Assembly (NCBI RefSeq): GCF_020536995.1 | Contig: NC_068356.1 | Span: forward strand, 25,359,236 to 25,423,235 | Direction: 5' to 3' | Source of the DNA: Dreissena polymorpha | Taxonomy: Eukaryota > Mollusca > Bivalvia > Myida > Dreissenidae | DNA: 64,000 nucleotides | Shown here: in pieces, positions 12,273 through 23,409 of the stretch | How the letters are laid out: each line of letters opens with the position of its first letter | How positions within the stretch are numbered: position 1 is the first letter of the stretch | Position numbers and translations under genes: made by a program | The notes under the pieces: model-generated | What the model was told of the DNA's origin: nothing | Database searches by the model: none | Seen by the model: only the letters and a program-made list of their open reading frames with translations

Positions 12273-12639
12273 TTACCATCATACCATTTGGTATGGGGTT
12301 AGCCTCTAGATAACCTTGCTCAAAGATCTATAAATAAATAGTCTATTTATAGATAACGAAGGAAAAGGGATTAGGATACGGTATCTATATCTTTTCGATT
12401 ATGTATTAAAAATAATAAAAGAAAAACGCCTTTTAGGTCTTAAACCAATAAAGAATGGAAATATTGGTTATAAATTTATAATTTATTCAATGGATTTAGA
12501 ACATTTTAAGATTAAATATATTGCACACCGATAGTGAATAGATTAATAATTTTGAAAACACTAGGGATTTGTTTTTAGTTTAATTATATTAAAGTATAAA
12601 ATACCAAAAATTATAATCAATAATTGTAAACAGAACAGG

Positions 12640-12922
12640 GTTTCATTCAATCATTTATGTATATATTAATGTGTTTATGTATTAATGTATTTTTAATGTA
12701 TGTATGTATTTATTTATTTATTTATTTATTCATTAATTCGTTCATTCATGCGTTTATTCATTCGTTCATGTATTTCTTTCTTTCTTTCTTTATTTATTCA
12801 TCTATTTATTTAGTTATTTATCTATCTATTTATCTATTCATTGCGTTTGTACGTACGTGAGCTTGTTCATTGGTTTATTGGTTCGTTCGTTCGTTCGTAA
12901 TTTCTTTCAGTCAGTCAGTCAG
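12640..12922. repeat. Degenerate TTTA/TTCA/TTCG/CAGT tetranucleotide tract
   Basis: Runs of TTTA, TTCA, CTTT, TTCG and finally CAGT units shift from one to the next. This is the flank in which the hAT element landed; the CAGT run resumes on the other side at 17684. Confidence 0.9.
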
Positions 12923-13872
12923 CAGGGGCGTATCCAGAAATTGTTAAGAGGGGGGGGCTTAACTGGGGAGGGTGCGGGAGGGGTGTCCCCTCCCGTAGTC
13001 GATTTTTTTTTAAATGGCACCTTGAAATGATGCATTTTCCTGCTATCTAATCAACATTTTGCATGATAAAAGTGCATGTAAAACAATCAAGAACTTTAGT
13101 TCAGACATCAAGTGTGACAGACACACAGGGATAAATCAAATGTCTCTGAAACCACTAAAGTAGTCTTTTATCTTTATGACCAGAAAATTTCTAACAGTGT
13201 TAGATGTGGACCTCCTTTTCACCTTGTTGGATATCCTACTAGGTCACCCTGTTGGATGTTTTTTTTTACAAATTATAAAAATAACATTTTAAGCAACACT
13301 CTTTATTTCAAGTTCTATCAAATGTTATGTCATTTTGTAACAAAAACAATACAAGAAAATCTTACAAATCAAATCAAAATTTATTTATTGTCGGTATGAA
13401 ATAACATGATATAACATAAGCTATGTAAAGCTCTTGACCGACCTATAATCAAACAGTAGCAAATTTCAACACATCATAAATACATGGCATACATAAGTAA
13501 TACTATAATAATAAAACACACTAAAAGCATAACCAAAGCAGTATTTTTATAGCACATTATTATAATGTAAGCAGAAATATAATATCAGTACTATACATTC
13601 ACAATTAAAAGCTGTGTAAAAGATTGCTGATCTTGACCCAAGGAAGGGGCCTAACCTACCATAAAAAGAAAAGGTGTAAAAAAGGGCCATAAAATAAAAA
13701 GGGCTTAAAGGAAATTATCACCTCAAATCAGATTTAAAGGGAACTGATCAGCAAATTGCACATAATAAAAGCAACAAATACAACAATGATAAATGAAGAA
13801 TAAAATATCATTATAACAGCAAAATAATACAATGCTAATGCTGAAGTGATTATACCACTATTCAACAAATGT

Positions 13873-16800
13873 CTACAGCTCAGACAGGATGTCAGGAAGA
13901 TCCATCCGCCTAGGATGCTTCCGAGCAAACTCTCGGACAACATTGCAAATGTTAATGTCAATGTCCCTATGAACAGAAAGAAGGCACAAAGCGGACAACC
14001 TGTCCTGACCCATTGAAGTTCTCAGTTTTGTCTTTACAAGTCCTAGGGCACTGATACTTCTTTCACACTCACATGATGTGACAGGGAACACACATGCGAT
14101 AGACAAGACCGTGTAAATGTTGGGGTACAGCTGTGAATCACACTGTTCAACAGCCCCCTGAAGGGTAGTAGGTGGGTTGGTAACACCTTTCCATCTAGCC
14201 TGCCACAAGTGCAACTCAGCAGGCAGGGACTGAGGGGAAGGGAGATCATCAATGAACCATTCAAGGTCACTAGCACTGACAGGAGAGGCGCACATTTGTT
14301 CCGGTATAAGCTTCAATCCCATGGCTGCCTTAGTCTGCAAATCACTGAATCGGGTGTCCATTTCATTCACAAAAGTGTCAACAAAGGGAATCGTTAGGTT
14401 TCTTTTGTAGTACAATTCGGGTGTTGCTGCTTCGATGTTGTCACGCTTAGTCTGACGACCACACAGTCTGGGTTGAGATGGCTGAACACCAAGATTGTCA
14501 GCGATAGTTGAAACTTCTTGGAACCAGGTGTTATGGTAGGTGTCGATGTTGTCACGGACCTCTTGGAGAGCTTGCTGCACCACACTAACCTGAGACATGG
14601 CCTTGACCACATCAACCGAACGACCTTGAAGAGCAACAGTGAGGGGTTTTATATAGCTGAGACAGCGGGTCACAATCACCAGGACAGCGATAAACTGGAA
14701 ACCAGTAATCGCCATCAAAAACCCAGAGATTTCAGCAGATGTTGTAGACTTGGTTTCATTCTCCATTAACTGAGACATTGCATCAACCATGGCGGGTAGA
14801 AAGTCGATAAAGACCTCAAGGGCGTCGTGTCGTTCTACCCAGCGTGTACGGCAGAGAGACTTTATCTTCTGGCGCTTGGACTCGGTGACTTCCATGGCAG
14901 CCCGACATTCAGCAAGACAGGTCTGTCGTCTCGGCGAGTAGTTGAAGAACACAGCAATCTGAAAAATAAAAACATGTACCATTATTTATTAAATATCAAC
15001 AATATTTTACTTAATATATATAAAATATTTATCTTTTTCAAAAGTTTTCATGTTGAATGTAGACTGGAAAAGTTGCTCCTTTGGAAGCACAAACTGTATC
15101 CAAGATATATAATAGCATACATGCTTTAATTGGGTTTGTTCATGAGTGGTAATGGAAAATGCCACACCACTCAACCTATCTTTATACGTAGATGTCCAGA
15201 GGAGAGTAAGTATTACAGAATTTTAACATATAATACGATAAGACTAGCTTGATACTTTGCATTGGATTATATTTTCATTTCAGTTATAAAAGTAAAAATG
15301 TGTACTCACCCTGTCAACTGTTCCCATCATGTTTCGTACAAGTGTGCTGTTGGAAGCATGAACTACACAGCGGTTCAACTGGTGAGCCGTGCACCAAAAC
15401 GGAAGAGCTCTGGGGTACTGATGCTGGATTCTTGGACCTACACCTTTTGTCTTACCCGTCATGTTACCTGAAATAAAAACATGAATGTTAAACAACTAGT
15501 ACAGCGCACCAATAAATGTTCAGATCATGAGGTGCCAAACAAGAAAGATAATTTTGGCTATGCTGGATTCATAGACTCCAATCATTTTGATTGAAGTTTG
15601 AAACGATTTAGTCAGTTATTATTAATGGTTTTGGCTGCAATTCCGTGTCAATATGCCCCTCAATCAAAATTAAGTGCTATATCAGAACACATCCTTCATT
15701 GTTAGTTTGATTGTAAACTTTTAAAATTGAAACTAATGTATTTTTGAGATTTATTACATTTATAACAATATTGGTCTTACCAGCACCATCGTAGCACTGT
15801 GACCGCATCATGGAAGGGTCTAGACCAACGTCTGTTAGCACGTCGAGGATAGCTTGGGAGAGAGCCTCGCCACTGGTATCTGGACTGACATCTACAAACC
15901 GGAGAAACTCTTCTCGGATCTTGTCAGACTCGTCTATAAACCTGACACACACGGCTGTTCCACGTTACCGTTGTCACGTACCTCATCGGCAGACACACAG
16001 TAGAATTTACCACCAGTTTTTATTTCATTCACTACCTTGCGTTCAACTGTCTGTCCCATAATGTCAAGAAGTTCATTCTGAATTGTAGGACTGCGATAGG
16101 TAGCATTCTTCCCACAAGTAGCAAAGTGTTCCTTGAGAACAGAATCACCTGACTCAACACGAAACTCTATAAGTGATTGGAAATTACCACAATTCACTGA
16201 TTCATCATCATAATATTTTGAACTGTCAGAATGCCCACGGAGGGCTATGTTCTGGCGCGCACATAACAACACTGTCTTGGTGATAGACTCAAGAACCACA
16301 GCATTCTTCTTCCGTCTGGCCTGCAGAGCTGCATCGACCTGCTTATTTACGGGAGCGTTGTTTTTTCTCACACTCATAAACTGCTCACAACATATGCGCG
16401 AATCAATGTGGGCTTGATACCCAGTACCCCCGTCTTTGGAGTGTTTCTTTGCATCTGGAAAAAAATGACCATCAAAGACTTCAATGGCTTTCTTCCAGTT
16501 TTGAAATGGTTCACTAACTAATTTTCCACGTTTTTTGTTCCCTGGAAATGTGACGCAATGTACGCAATACGCTCCATCTTCTTCGACACTGTACACAAGT
16601 CCTGGATATTTCTGGAGCCAGGATGACTGGAATGTCCGACTTGTTTTGCCGAATTGTGTCTTTTTGTACATGTGTTTCTCTGATGGTTTCCAGTCCGTAG
16701 AGAGAAGAGTGTCACGTTCCTCATCAGTCAATTTACCATGTTGTCTAGCATACACACTAATGTCATTGGTGGATGTTGCTGAGGGTGCCAGAGGTACCGG

Positions 16801-16896
16801 AGAGCTGAAAGCAGCAACAGACTCATTTTCAGTTGGTTCATTAGTTTTTGGTTTCTTGATCCAAATGGATTCAAGTGTTGCCTGTTTGCGTTTCAT
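13873..16896 (-). CDS. hAT transposase (DUF4371/ZMYM1-like type), four-segment spliced gene
   Basis: On the minus strand the coding segments are 16896-15781, 15467-15310 and 14958-13873, with introns bounded by donors GTAAGA and GTGAGT and acceptors TTTCAG. The joined phases give DGAG|NMTGKTKG and GTVDR|IAVFFNY, as in relatives. The total is about 786 residues. Order: TTF-like N-terminal zinc region (VHCVTFPG with upstream Cys/His), DDE motifs in SADEVRD and QCYDGAGN, the CTAH motif, the RTRWVERHDAL block, and the C-terminal dimerisation region with CERSISAL, whose Glu would complete the triad. One single-base frame slip lies near 15950, within GNVEQ…CVRFIDE; apart from it the gene looks intact, so loss of activity could be recent or only apparent. 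Confidence 0.88.
15066..15178. repeat. Dispersed ~110-bp repeat, copy 1 (in hAT intron)
   Basis: Shares CCTTTGGAAGCA(C/T)AAACTG, ATTGGGT and GTTCATG, GGTAATG blocks in the same order with 57047-57150. It lies inside the last intron of the hAT transposase. Confidence 0.6.
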
Positions 16897-17106
16897 TTTG
16901 AAAATGATTTAGTTTCATACTAGAAAAGTAATTCTTCATTTTTGAGTCCTTTTTAATTTCAATTACTATAGATGAACAACAAATAAGTTAGTCCAATTTG
17001 TAAAAACAAACAAATTAATTGCCATTCATTAAGTGTGCTGTTGAATGTCAATGGCAATAACTTTTTACTCAAAATGATTATCACTCTCAAGAGCTAATAC
17101 CAATTA

Positions 17107-17376
17107 AATTCATCAAAGAAACTTACCGAAAAATTAATGATGATTGTCCATTGTGTTCGTCTCAACTCTTTAATTGCTACAAATTGAAATATTGTTTTTC
17201 ACAAGTCCCATGCGGCAGCCATTTGTAAACATTTACCCATTTAAATTCATCAAAGAAACTTACCGAAATATTAATGATGATTGTCCACTGCGTTCGTCTC
17301 AACTCTTTAATTGCTACAAATTGAAATATTGTTTTTCACAAGTCCCATGCGGCAGCCATTTGTAAACATTTACCTA
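17107..17376 (-). repeat. Tandem duplication of the transposase 5' region
   Basis: Two ~135-bp copies (17107-17240 and 17243-17376) differ at only a few positions. On the minus strand each carries a CGGTAAGT splice-donor context, so the duplicated piece probably contains the 5' untranslated exon, and perhaps the promoter, of the hAT gene. Confidence 0.85.
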
Positions 17377-17683
17377 TAGCTAAATGCATCGATAAATTTC
17401 ATTAGTTGAATGTATCTCATTCAGCCAATCAAATAGCGCAGTTTATCACTTACAGTCAATGAAGCGTGCAGTTTAGCTGGCGTAGGTTAGATCGTCAGTA
17501 CACATGCCTGGGGGCTAATCACACAAATCGACAGCTGTTTATGGCTTAATTATGGGCATATGGCAGGAAATACACAAGTGGATATGTTTGATACTTTAAG
17601 GGGCTCATTTTTTTTAAAATCGTATCTAGCCAGCCAGCTGGGGGGGCTTTAGCCCCCTAGCCCCCCACCTAAATACGCTACTG

Positions 17684-17857
17684 AGTCAGTCAGTCAGTCA
17701 GTCAGTCAGTCAGTCAGTCAGTCAGTCAGTCAGTCAGTCAGTCAGTCAGTCAGTCAGTCAGTCAGTCAGTCAGTCAGTCAGTCAGTCAGTCAGTCAGTCA
17801 GTCAGTCAGTCAGTCAGTCAGTCAGTCAGTCAGTCAGTCAGTCAGTCAGTCAGTCAG
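17684..17857. repeat. (AGTC)n microsatellite, ~43 units
   Basis: Perfect tetranucleotide run ending in AGCGAGTC. The corresponding run on the other side of the hAT has only about five units, so expansion happened mostly on this side. Confidence 0.97.
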
Positions 17858-19789
17858 CGAGTCATTATCATCATTTTTATTTTTATTTATTTTTTATTTC
17901 ATTTCTTTATAAATTTTGTATTATTTGTACTGTATTATATTAAATGCATATTATGTTAATGCTGCCACGTAAAAACAAAATAAATGTTGAATGAAGTTAC
18001 AAAAATCAATTGGTGATACTGTCACATAGCAAGGCGAAGGGTGCCTTGGGTACTTTATGACATCTCATGCCGACAGGGTGTTTTATGTCGGTGTGTCATG
18101 CTACATTGTCCTGATTATTGGACACTTAATGCGATAAAGCCGCTTTTAATTATGGTGATAACTGTGATTTCTATTGCTTAACAACAACAACAACTTAACA
18201 ATACGAGACTGCGAAAACAAAAGCCACAGGCTATTTATTTGACTCTTTCTTTGTTTCAATTTATATTAAATTATATTGACTATCTTAAGTGTGACTGTCT
18301 GTAGTTTAAAGATTTAATACGAAATTACATAAAAAATAGTTGTTAATTTACCAAAGCAATTGACTCTTTTACATGTGTTTATTTTTTTATGAAACTACGA
18401 TAATGGTAGCAAGAAATATCCTTTTTTTTAAAGATGCTCGGTGCATATCCCGATCGTGAAAATTAAGGTTGAAATAAAACGTTTATATTTAAAAAACTGA
18501 TTTTTTAAAGTTTTAAGTCACATATCAAACACATCAAATTGGCCATTAAATGCAAAAGCAGTCTGCTTTTATTTGAATACGATGCATCTATCGCTAGCAA
18601 TTAGTGACCCCTATCATAAAAACACCATGGTGTGAAAGCGCGATAAAATCAATAATAGATCGCTGATAAGTTGTCAAAAACAACACTGGATCACTTGACT
18701 AGTTGATATGGTTTGTTAATTGGGGGCAATAAAGAGATTAGCAATTGTAATTTAAGCCAGACAGAGCTTGATTAGCGAATTTTTTTGTGAACTTATAGTA
18801 AATAGGTCGTTTTTCTTAATTTGACAATCTAACCACAATACTTTACGACAGAAAATTTAAGTCAGACTAATATATAAGGGAGCCGGCCGATGTCTGATCT
18901 ATATCAGATAACTTGACGATCAAATGGATAAGAAAGGGACAACCACAGCAGATTGCTAATACACAATGTAGACTTCCGCTGTATTATTGTTGTAACATTT
19001 TTGTTTAGAACGCATAGGCAAAATATTATGGAATCCAATTTTGAAATAAAAATTCGTCTGGAAGTAGCGCCGTTGACTTTTTAATTGAAGAGCATAGATG
19101 ACATCAAAGTCGATGAAGTGATTTTCTAGACACCTGGAGATAACTGAGGACGACACATACAATTAAGTAAATAATAAAACAGCTAATAAGCATCCCGTGG
19201 AGGCAGATAATATCTTACTTATAAGTCAACAGATAAGTTCAGGCTAAAAATCGTATTTTATAAAGGAATATAATTGCATCTCTGTCCCATTAGATGTCTT
19301 GCAAGTGAATGTTTATTTCAAATGTAGTATGTGCTGTGATAGAAACCAACTTTGCGCCCAAATTATTAAGTTATTTAATAACGTGCATTGAATTTTTTTC
19401 CTGGTCTGTAAGAGTTTAAACTTGTATTATACTGTGAAAAGCACCCATGGTACTTCACCGATGTTATTTCCCTGAAGACTTTTACATACGGACAAGTTTT
19501 GAATGTACACACATTCAAATAGACATACATTAAGGCAAATAATCGTATCAATTTAATATTTATCAAGCATCTTACTGAATGACCAGGATGGTTTAATCGC
19601 CTTTCTATTAGATATATATTTTTAGTAATTTACACTATATCAATTTAGAACGTTTTTTTTATAATTTTACTTTATTTTATATGTTTGTTACACCAATATA
19701 TTTACAAAGAAAATAAATGCATTTAATAACTAAAAAGTTAATAAGTTGAACACAAAATAAGTAAATAAATTATTAAATACATAAAAAAT
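17858..19789. other. Interior of the 12-kb element, no gene recognised
   Basis: AT-rich sequence with an (AAC)n patch at about 18182-18194. Short open frames around 18956-19162 and 19375-19566 show no domain or splice support. Confidence 0.5.
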
Positions 19790-20154
19790 GAATGAATAAA
19801 TGGCTGGCTGGCTGGATAGATGGAGGGAGGGAGAGAGGGAGGGAGAGAGGGAGGGAGGGAGGAAGGGAGGGAGGGAGGGAGGGAGGGAGGAAGGGAGGGA
19901 GAGAGGGAGGAAGGAAGGAAGGAAGGAAGGAAGGAAGGAAGGAAGGAAGGAAGGAAGGAAGGAAGGGAGGGAGGGAGGAAGAAAGGAAGGAAGGAAGAAT
20001 GGAAGGAAGGAAGGAAGGACGAACGCACAAAGTAACGAAAAAACAAACGGACGGACGAAGGGATGGAAAGATTAATGAATGAATGAACGAATAAATAATT
20101 GAATACAAAAAAGCATAAAACATAAATACATAAATGAATGAATAAATGAATTAT
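19790..20154. repeat. Purine-rich (GGGA/GGAA)n then (GAAT/TAAA)n microsatellite
   Basis: Almost pure G/A on the plus strand from about 19815 to 20020, grading into GAATGAAT/AAATACAT units. Long open frames in several phases here (Pro/Ser/Leu- or Gly/Arg/Glu-rich) are by-products of the repeat. Confidence 0.95.
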
Positions 20155-22576
20155 TATTATTATTATTATACCTGATTTGTATAGCGCTCTTTTCACACAT
20201 GGTTGTGCGTTCAAAAGCGCTTCACATGAAATTACATGACATAATTCCGTATAAAATACAACACAAGCATATAAAATACAACACAAGCATATAACAAGAT
20301 GTATAACAATATAGGTAATACACCACGATAGAAGGAATTTATCTAAAATTACTAGAATTAAAAATCAATTGATTAAATGAACATTCAATAGATAAAACGG
20401 ACCCTTAAACAGAGCATGATACACTCAGATAGTTGTAAAAGCAAAGACGCAACCCCTACGGTAGCAAAGCGGGTCCTACACAGAGAGCTAAAACATGCTT
20501 TCAGACATAGAACAATTCTCCCTGTTAGGTCGAGGACATTGCGCGCCACGCCGCCGAAGGAGGCCGTGCTGAGATCAGACCTAAGGTGACATTAATTCAA
20601 CAGTGTAATGTTAAAAGATTAAGAGAAAAACAATATGTTCTGACTGGTAAAACATAAAAAACAGCTATAAAAGAATATAAAAATGTGTAATTGGCAGGGA
20701 AGGGGTGTCGAGACATGACAGGTGTGCGAGGCAATCCTCAATCACAAGTTCACATAACTGAGCACACTGCCCCCGGAGATTTACTTCCCGTACACCTCAA
20801 GGAAATAGTGTGTTTTTAGTGACCTTTTAAAAGAACAATATGATTTCGCATCCCTAATACCACACGGAAGTGAATTCCAAAGAGTTGGAGCTGCTACTGC
20901 GAAGCTGCTGTCACCATAGGAGCCTTTTATATTTAATGGTATTTCTAATATTGTCGATTTGTTTTGTGATCTAAGTGATCTTCTTGGTTAATAGATGCTA
21001 AGCAAGTTTTTAATGTAAATGGGTGATTGGTCGTTGAGTGCTTTGAAAGTATGAGTCATAATCTTATATTTTACTCTGTGTTGTATGGTTAGCCAGTGTA
21101 GATCCTTGAGAACAGGTGTGATGTGCTCATATCGAGAAGTCCTTGAGATAACTCTAGCTGCACAATTCTGAACCTTCTGAAGTTTATCCAGTTTGTTCTG
21201 TGGGACACCGTTTAACAGCCCACTGCAATAGTCCAGCTTGGATGTCACCAGTGAGTTGACAAGTGATTTTGTGGCATCCTGTGTAATGTATTGTCTAATA
21301 TGACCAATTTGACGTAGCTGTGTGTAACACGATTTACTGATAGAGTTTATATGCGCATCCATGCTCATTCGGGAATCAAACATGGCCCCTAAATTTCTGA
21401 CACAGTTGGATGGTTTAATATTTGTGTCACCTACAATAATGGAAACATCACTCACATGTTGAGAATTGTGTTTTGAGGAGAACACGATGACTTCTGTTTT
21501 TTCAGCGTTCAATTTAAGCATGTTTGCATTCATCCAAAAAGTTATGTCTTTCAAGCATTGTTCCACGCGGTGTATTGTTTCAAATTGTGAAAGTTTATCT
21601 TTTGGTTTGAAGGACATATATAGCTGGGAGTCGTCAGCGTAAAAATGATTTTTAAGTCCGTGATTTCTGCAGATTGCCCCTACTGGCTTCGTGTACATTG
21701 AATAGAATTTGGGCCCGAGGACTGATCCCTGGGGTACACTAAAGTTCATTAACACAGGATTAGAGAGTTTCCCATCAATGCAGACTGTCTGATATCGATT
21801 TTCAAAATAAGATGTGATCCATTTCAGAGGCTTTGCTGTGATGCCAAAGTCATTTTCAAGTCGATGAATTAATGTTGAATGGTCTATGGTGTCGAACGCA
21901 GCTGATAGATCTAAGAGAACTAGGACAGTGGCGTTTTTCTGGTCTAGCGAAAGTTGAATATCATTTTGAACTTTGATTAAAGCAGTTTCAGTCGAATGGA
22001 ACTTCCTATATGCAGACTGGTGAACTTCATGAAGGTTATTTGATTTCAAGTGTTCTTCAATGCGATTTTCGACTACCTTTTCCAACACTTTTGATATGAA
22101 AGGCAAATTTGAAACAGGTCTATAATTTTGCAGAGTGTTGTGGTCTAGATTTGGCTTCTTCAATAGAGGTCTTATGTGTGAGCTTTTGAAAGATACCGGG
22201 ACAGTTTCAGTTTCTAAGGACAGGTTTATAATCTTGGTTATGATTGGTAAAAGCTCAGGTAGGCATAATTTGAGTAGCCATGTTGGAAGTGGATCGAGTT
22301 CACATGATTTGTTAGCAGATTTATTTATGATTTTTTCAACTTCTTCATTGGATGCGAGTTTGAACTCTGTAAGTTTGTTTTCAGACAGACTCTCGACCGC
22401 GATTACAGCGCTTAGATTTTCTTTTGGTTTTGAGCTGATGTCATTTCGAATGTCTACGATCTTGTTTATAAAAAAGTCACTAAAATTCTGAGCTAATTCA
22501 CTAGCACTTTTGCCGGTAGGTAGTGCAATTTCCGATGGCCCTTCCAATAAGTGTTTGGTTATCTTATGCAGACTTT
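20155..22576 (-). mobile_element. CR1/L2-group LINE, 5'-truncated
   Basis: The minus strand carries a reverse-transcriptase ORF, then a ~600-bp 3' UTR ending in GCGCTATACAAATC and an ATA/ATT-repeat tail at 20155-20170, which is the style of L2/CR1 elements. The 5' end stops at 22576 where a GAAC-type microsatellite begins; the endonuclease region is missing. Inserted into degenerate tetranucleotide repeats. Confidence 0.88.
20781..22547 (-). pseudogene. LINE reverse transcriptase with one in-frame stop
   Basis: About 588 codons on the minus strand. RT landmarks in order: [53 protein letters not shown], the catalytic [10 protein letters not shown], then the thumb region. A TAA at 20986-20988 interrupts the frame, yet the same frame continues to the family's typical close (AAPTLWNSLP) and a second stop at 20781-20783. 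A single C-to-T change in a Gln codon would explain the internal stop. The endonuclease domain is absent through 5' truncation, so this copy is dead but young-looking. Confidence 0.88.
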
Positions 22577-22860
22577 TTTGAATGAACGAACGAACGAATG
22601 AATGATCGAACGAACAAACGAACGAAAAAAAGAATTAACCAAAGAACAAACCAAAAAAAAAAGAACAAAATAACAAAAGAACAAACAAACGAACAAACGA
22701 ACGAACGAACCGAGGAACGAAACAAAGAACGAACCAACCAACCAACCAACAAACAATAAACAAACGCACGAACGCACAAACGAACAAACAAACGGATGGA
22801 TGGACGGACGGATGGAACGATAAATGAATGAAATAATTTATAATTAGATAAATAGTTGGG
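22577..22860. repeat. Degenerate (GAAC/GAAT/CAAA)n tract
   Basis: A/G/C tetranucleotides with few T, ending in GGATGGAC units. Matches in style the tract at 20040-20150, consistent with the LINE having landed inside one such repeat. Confidence 0.9.
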
Positions 22861-23065
22861 TTAATAATTAAAAAATAAAATTAAATAAAATTACTTTCAC
22901 ACTTTTTGTTTGTTATTATTTTTGCTAGTGCATACTTAAATATTATATAACTACATGTATCAACAAATGCATAGTGTATTTCAATATTATGAATCTATTG
23001 TACATTTCACAGGTATTACAAATAAACCACGCGGTAACAAGATTCACGTTGGTATTTATTAAAAT
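22861..23065. other. Short interior segment, no feature
   Basis: AT-rich sequence between the microsatellite and the right TIR. Nothing seen. Confidence 0.5.
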
Positions 23066-23383
23066 CAATCTTAAAATGTTCTAAATTCGTTGAACAAAAT
23101 ATAAATTTATAACCAATATTTCCATTCTTTGCTGGTATAAGACCTAAAAAAAGGCGTTTTTCTTTCATTATTTTTAATAAATAATCGAGAAGATCGAGAT
23201 GCCGTAGCCTAATCCCTTTTCCTTCGATATCTAATAATAGACTTATTATTTATAGATCTTTGAGCCAGGTTATCTAGAGGCTAACCCCATACCAAATGGT
23301 ATGATGGTAACCATTGCCTGTCCATACAGGCTAACTCCGTAACCTAAGGCCTGTTGAACAGACTAACTCGAGTCGTATCGGGT
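23066..23383 (-). repeat. Right TIR of the 12-kb element
   Basis: Uninterrupted inverted copy of the left TIR. Its outer end lies 26 bp from the SLC26 splice acceptor and includes GACTAAC at 23361-23367, which matches a branch-point consensus at a typical distance. Confidence 0.85.
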
Positions 23384-23409
23384 GGATTTGAACATACGTT
23401 CTATTACAG

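Larger units (their letters stand above)
11395..12515 (+). repeat. Left TIR of the 12-kb element (split by a LINE)
   Basis: The outer part 11395-11469 and inner part 12273-12515 together match the inverted copy at 23066-23383. The break falls in GGCAATGG/TTACCATCATACC, which is continuous on the right side. Confidence 0.85.
12923..17683 (-). mobile_element. hAT DNA transposon, nearly complete
   Basis: Termini are CAGGGGCGTATCCA (12923-12936) and, inverted, CAGTAGCGTATTTA (17683-17670), followed on both sides by G-rich/C-rich subterminal runs. A spliced transposase gene occupies 13873-16896 on the minus strand. Because the flanks are a (CAGT)n tract, the expected 8-bp target-site duplication cannot be told from the repeat itself. 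The element is 4.76 kb, normal for an autonomous hAT, and carries one visible frame break in the transposase. Confidence 0.9.
11395..23383. mobile_element. 12-kb TIR element inside the SLC26 intron, host to several nested insertions
   Basis: The left end starts ACCCGATACGACTCTAG at 11395; the right end finishes CGAGTCGTATCGGGT at 23383. Once the LINE piece at 11470-12272 is removed, the left terminus aligns with the inverted right terminus for about 318 bp (11395-11469 plus 12273-12515 against 23066-23383). The interior is degenerate tetranucleotide repeats plus later arrivals (hAT at 12923-17683, LINE at 20155-22576). No transposase of its own is recognised, so the original element was probably a short non-autonomous foldback unit that grew by insertion. 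No clear target-site duplication. Confidence 0.8.

Noticed and set aside
12915-17691. 8-bp target-site duplication of the hAT element
   Set aside because: Both flanks are (CAGT)n, so any 8-mer match or mismatch is uninformative.
19738-20286. Long Pro/Ser/Leu/Phe-rich and Gly/Arg/Glu-rich open frames
   Set aside because: Products of the GGGA/GGAA microsatellite; open in several frames at once, as expected from a stop-free repeat.
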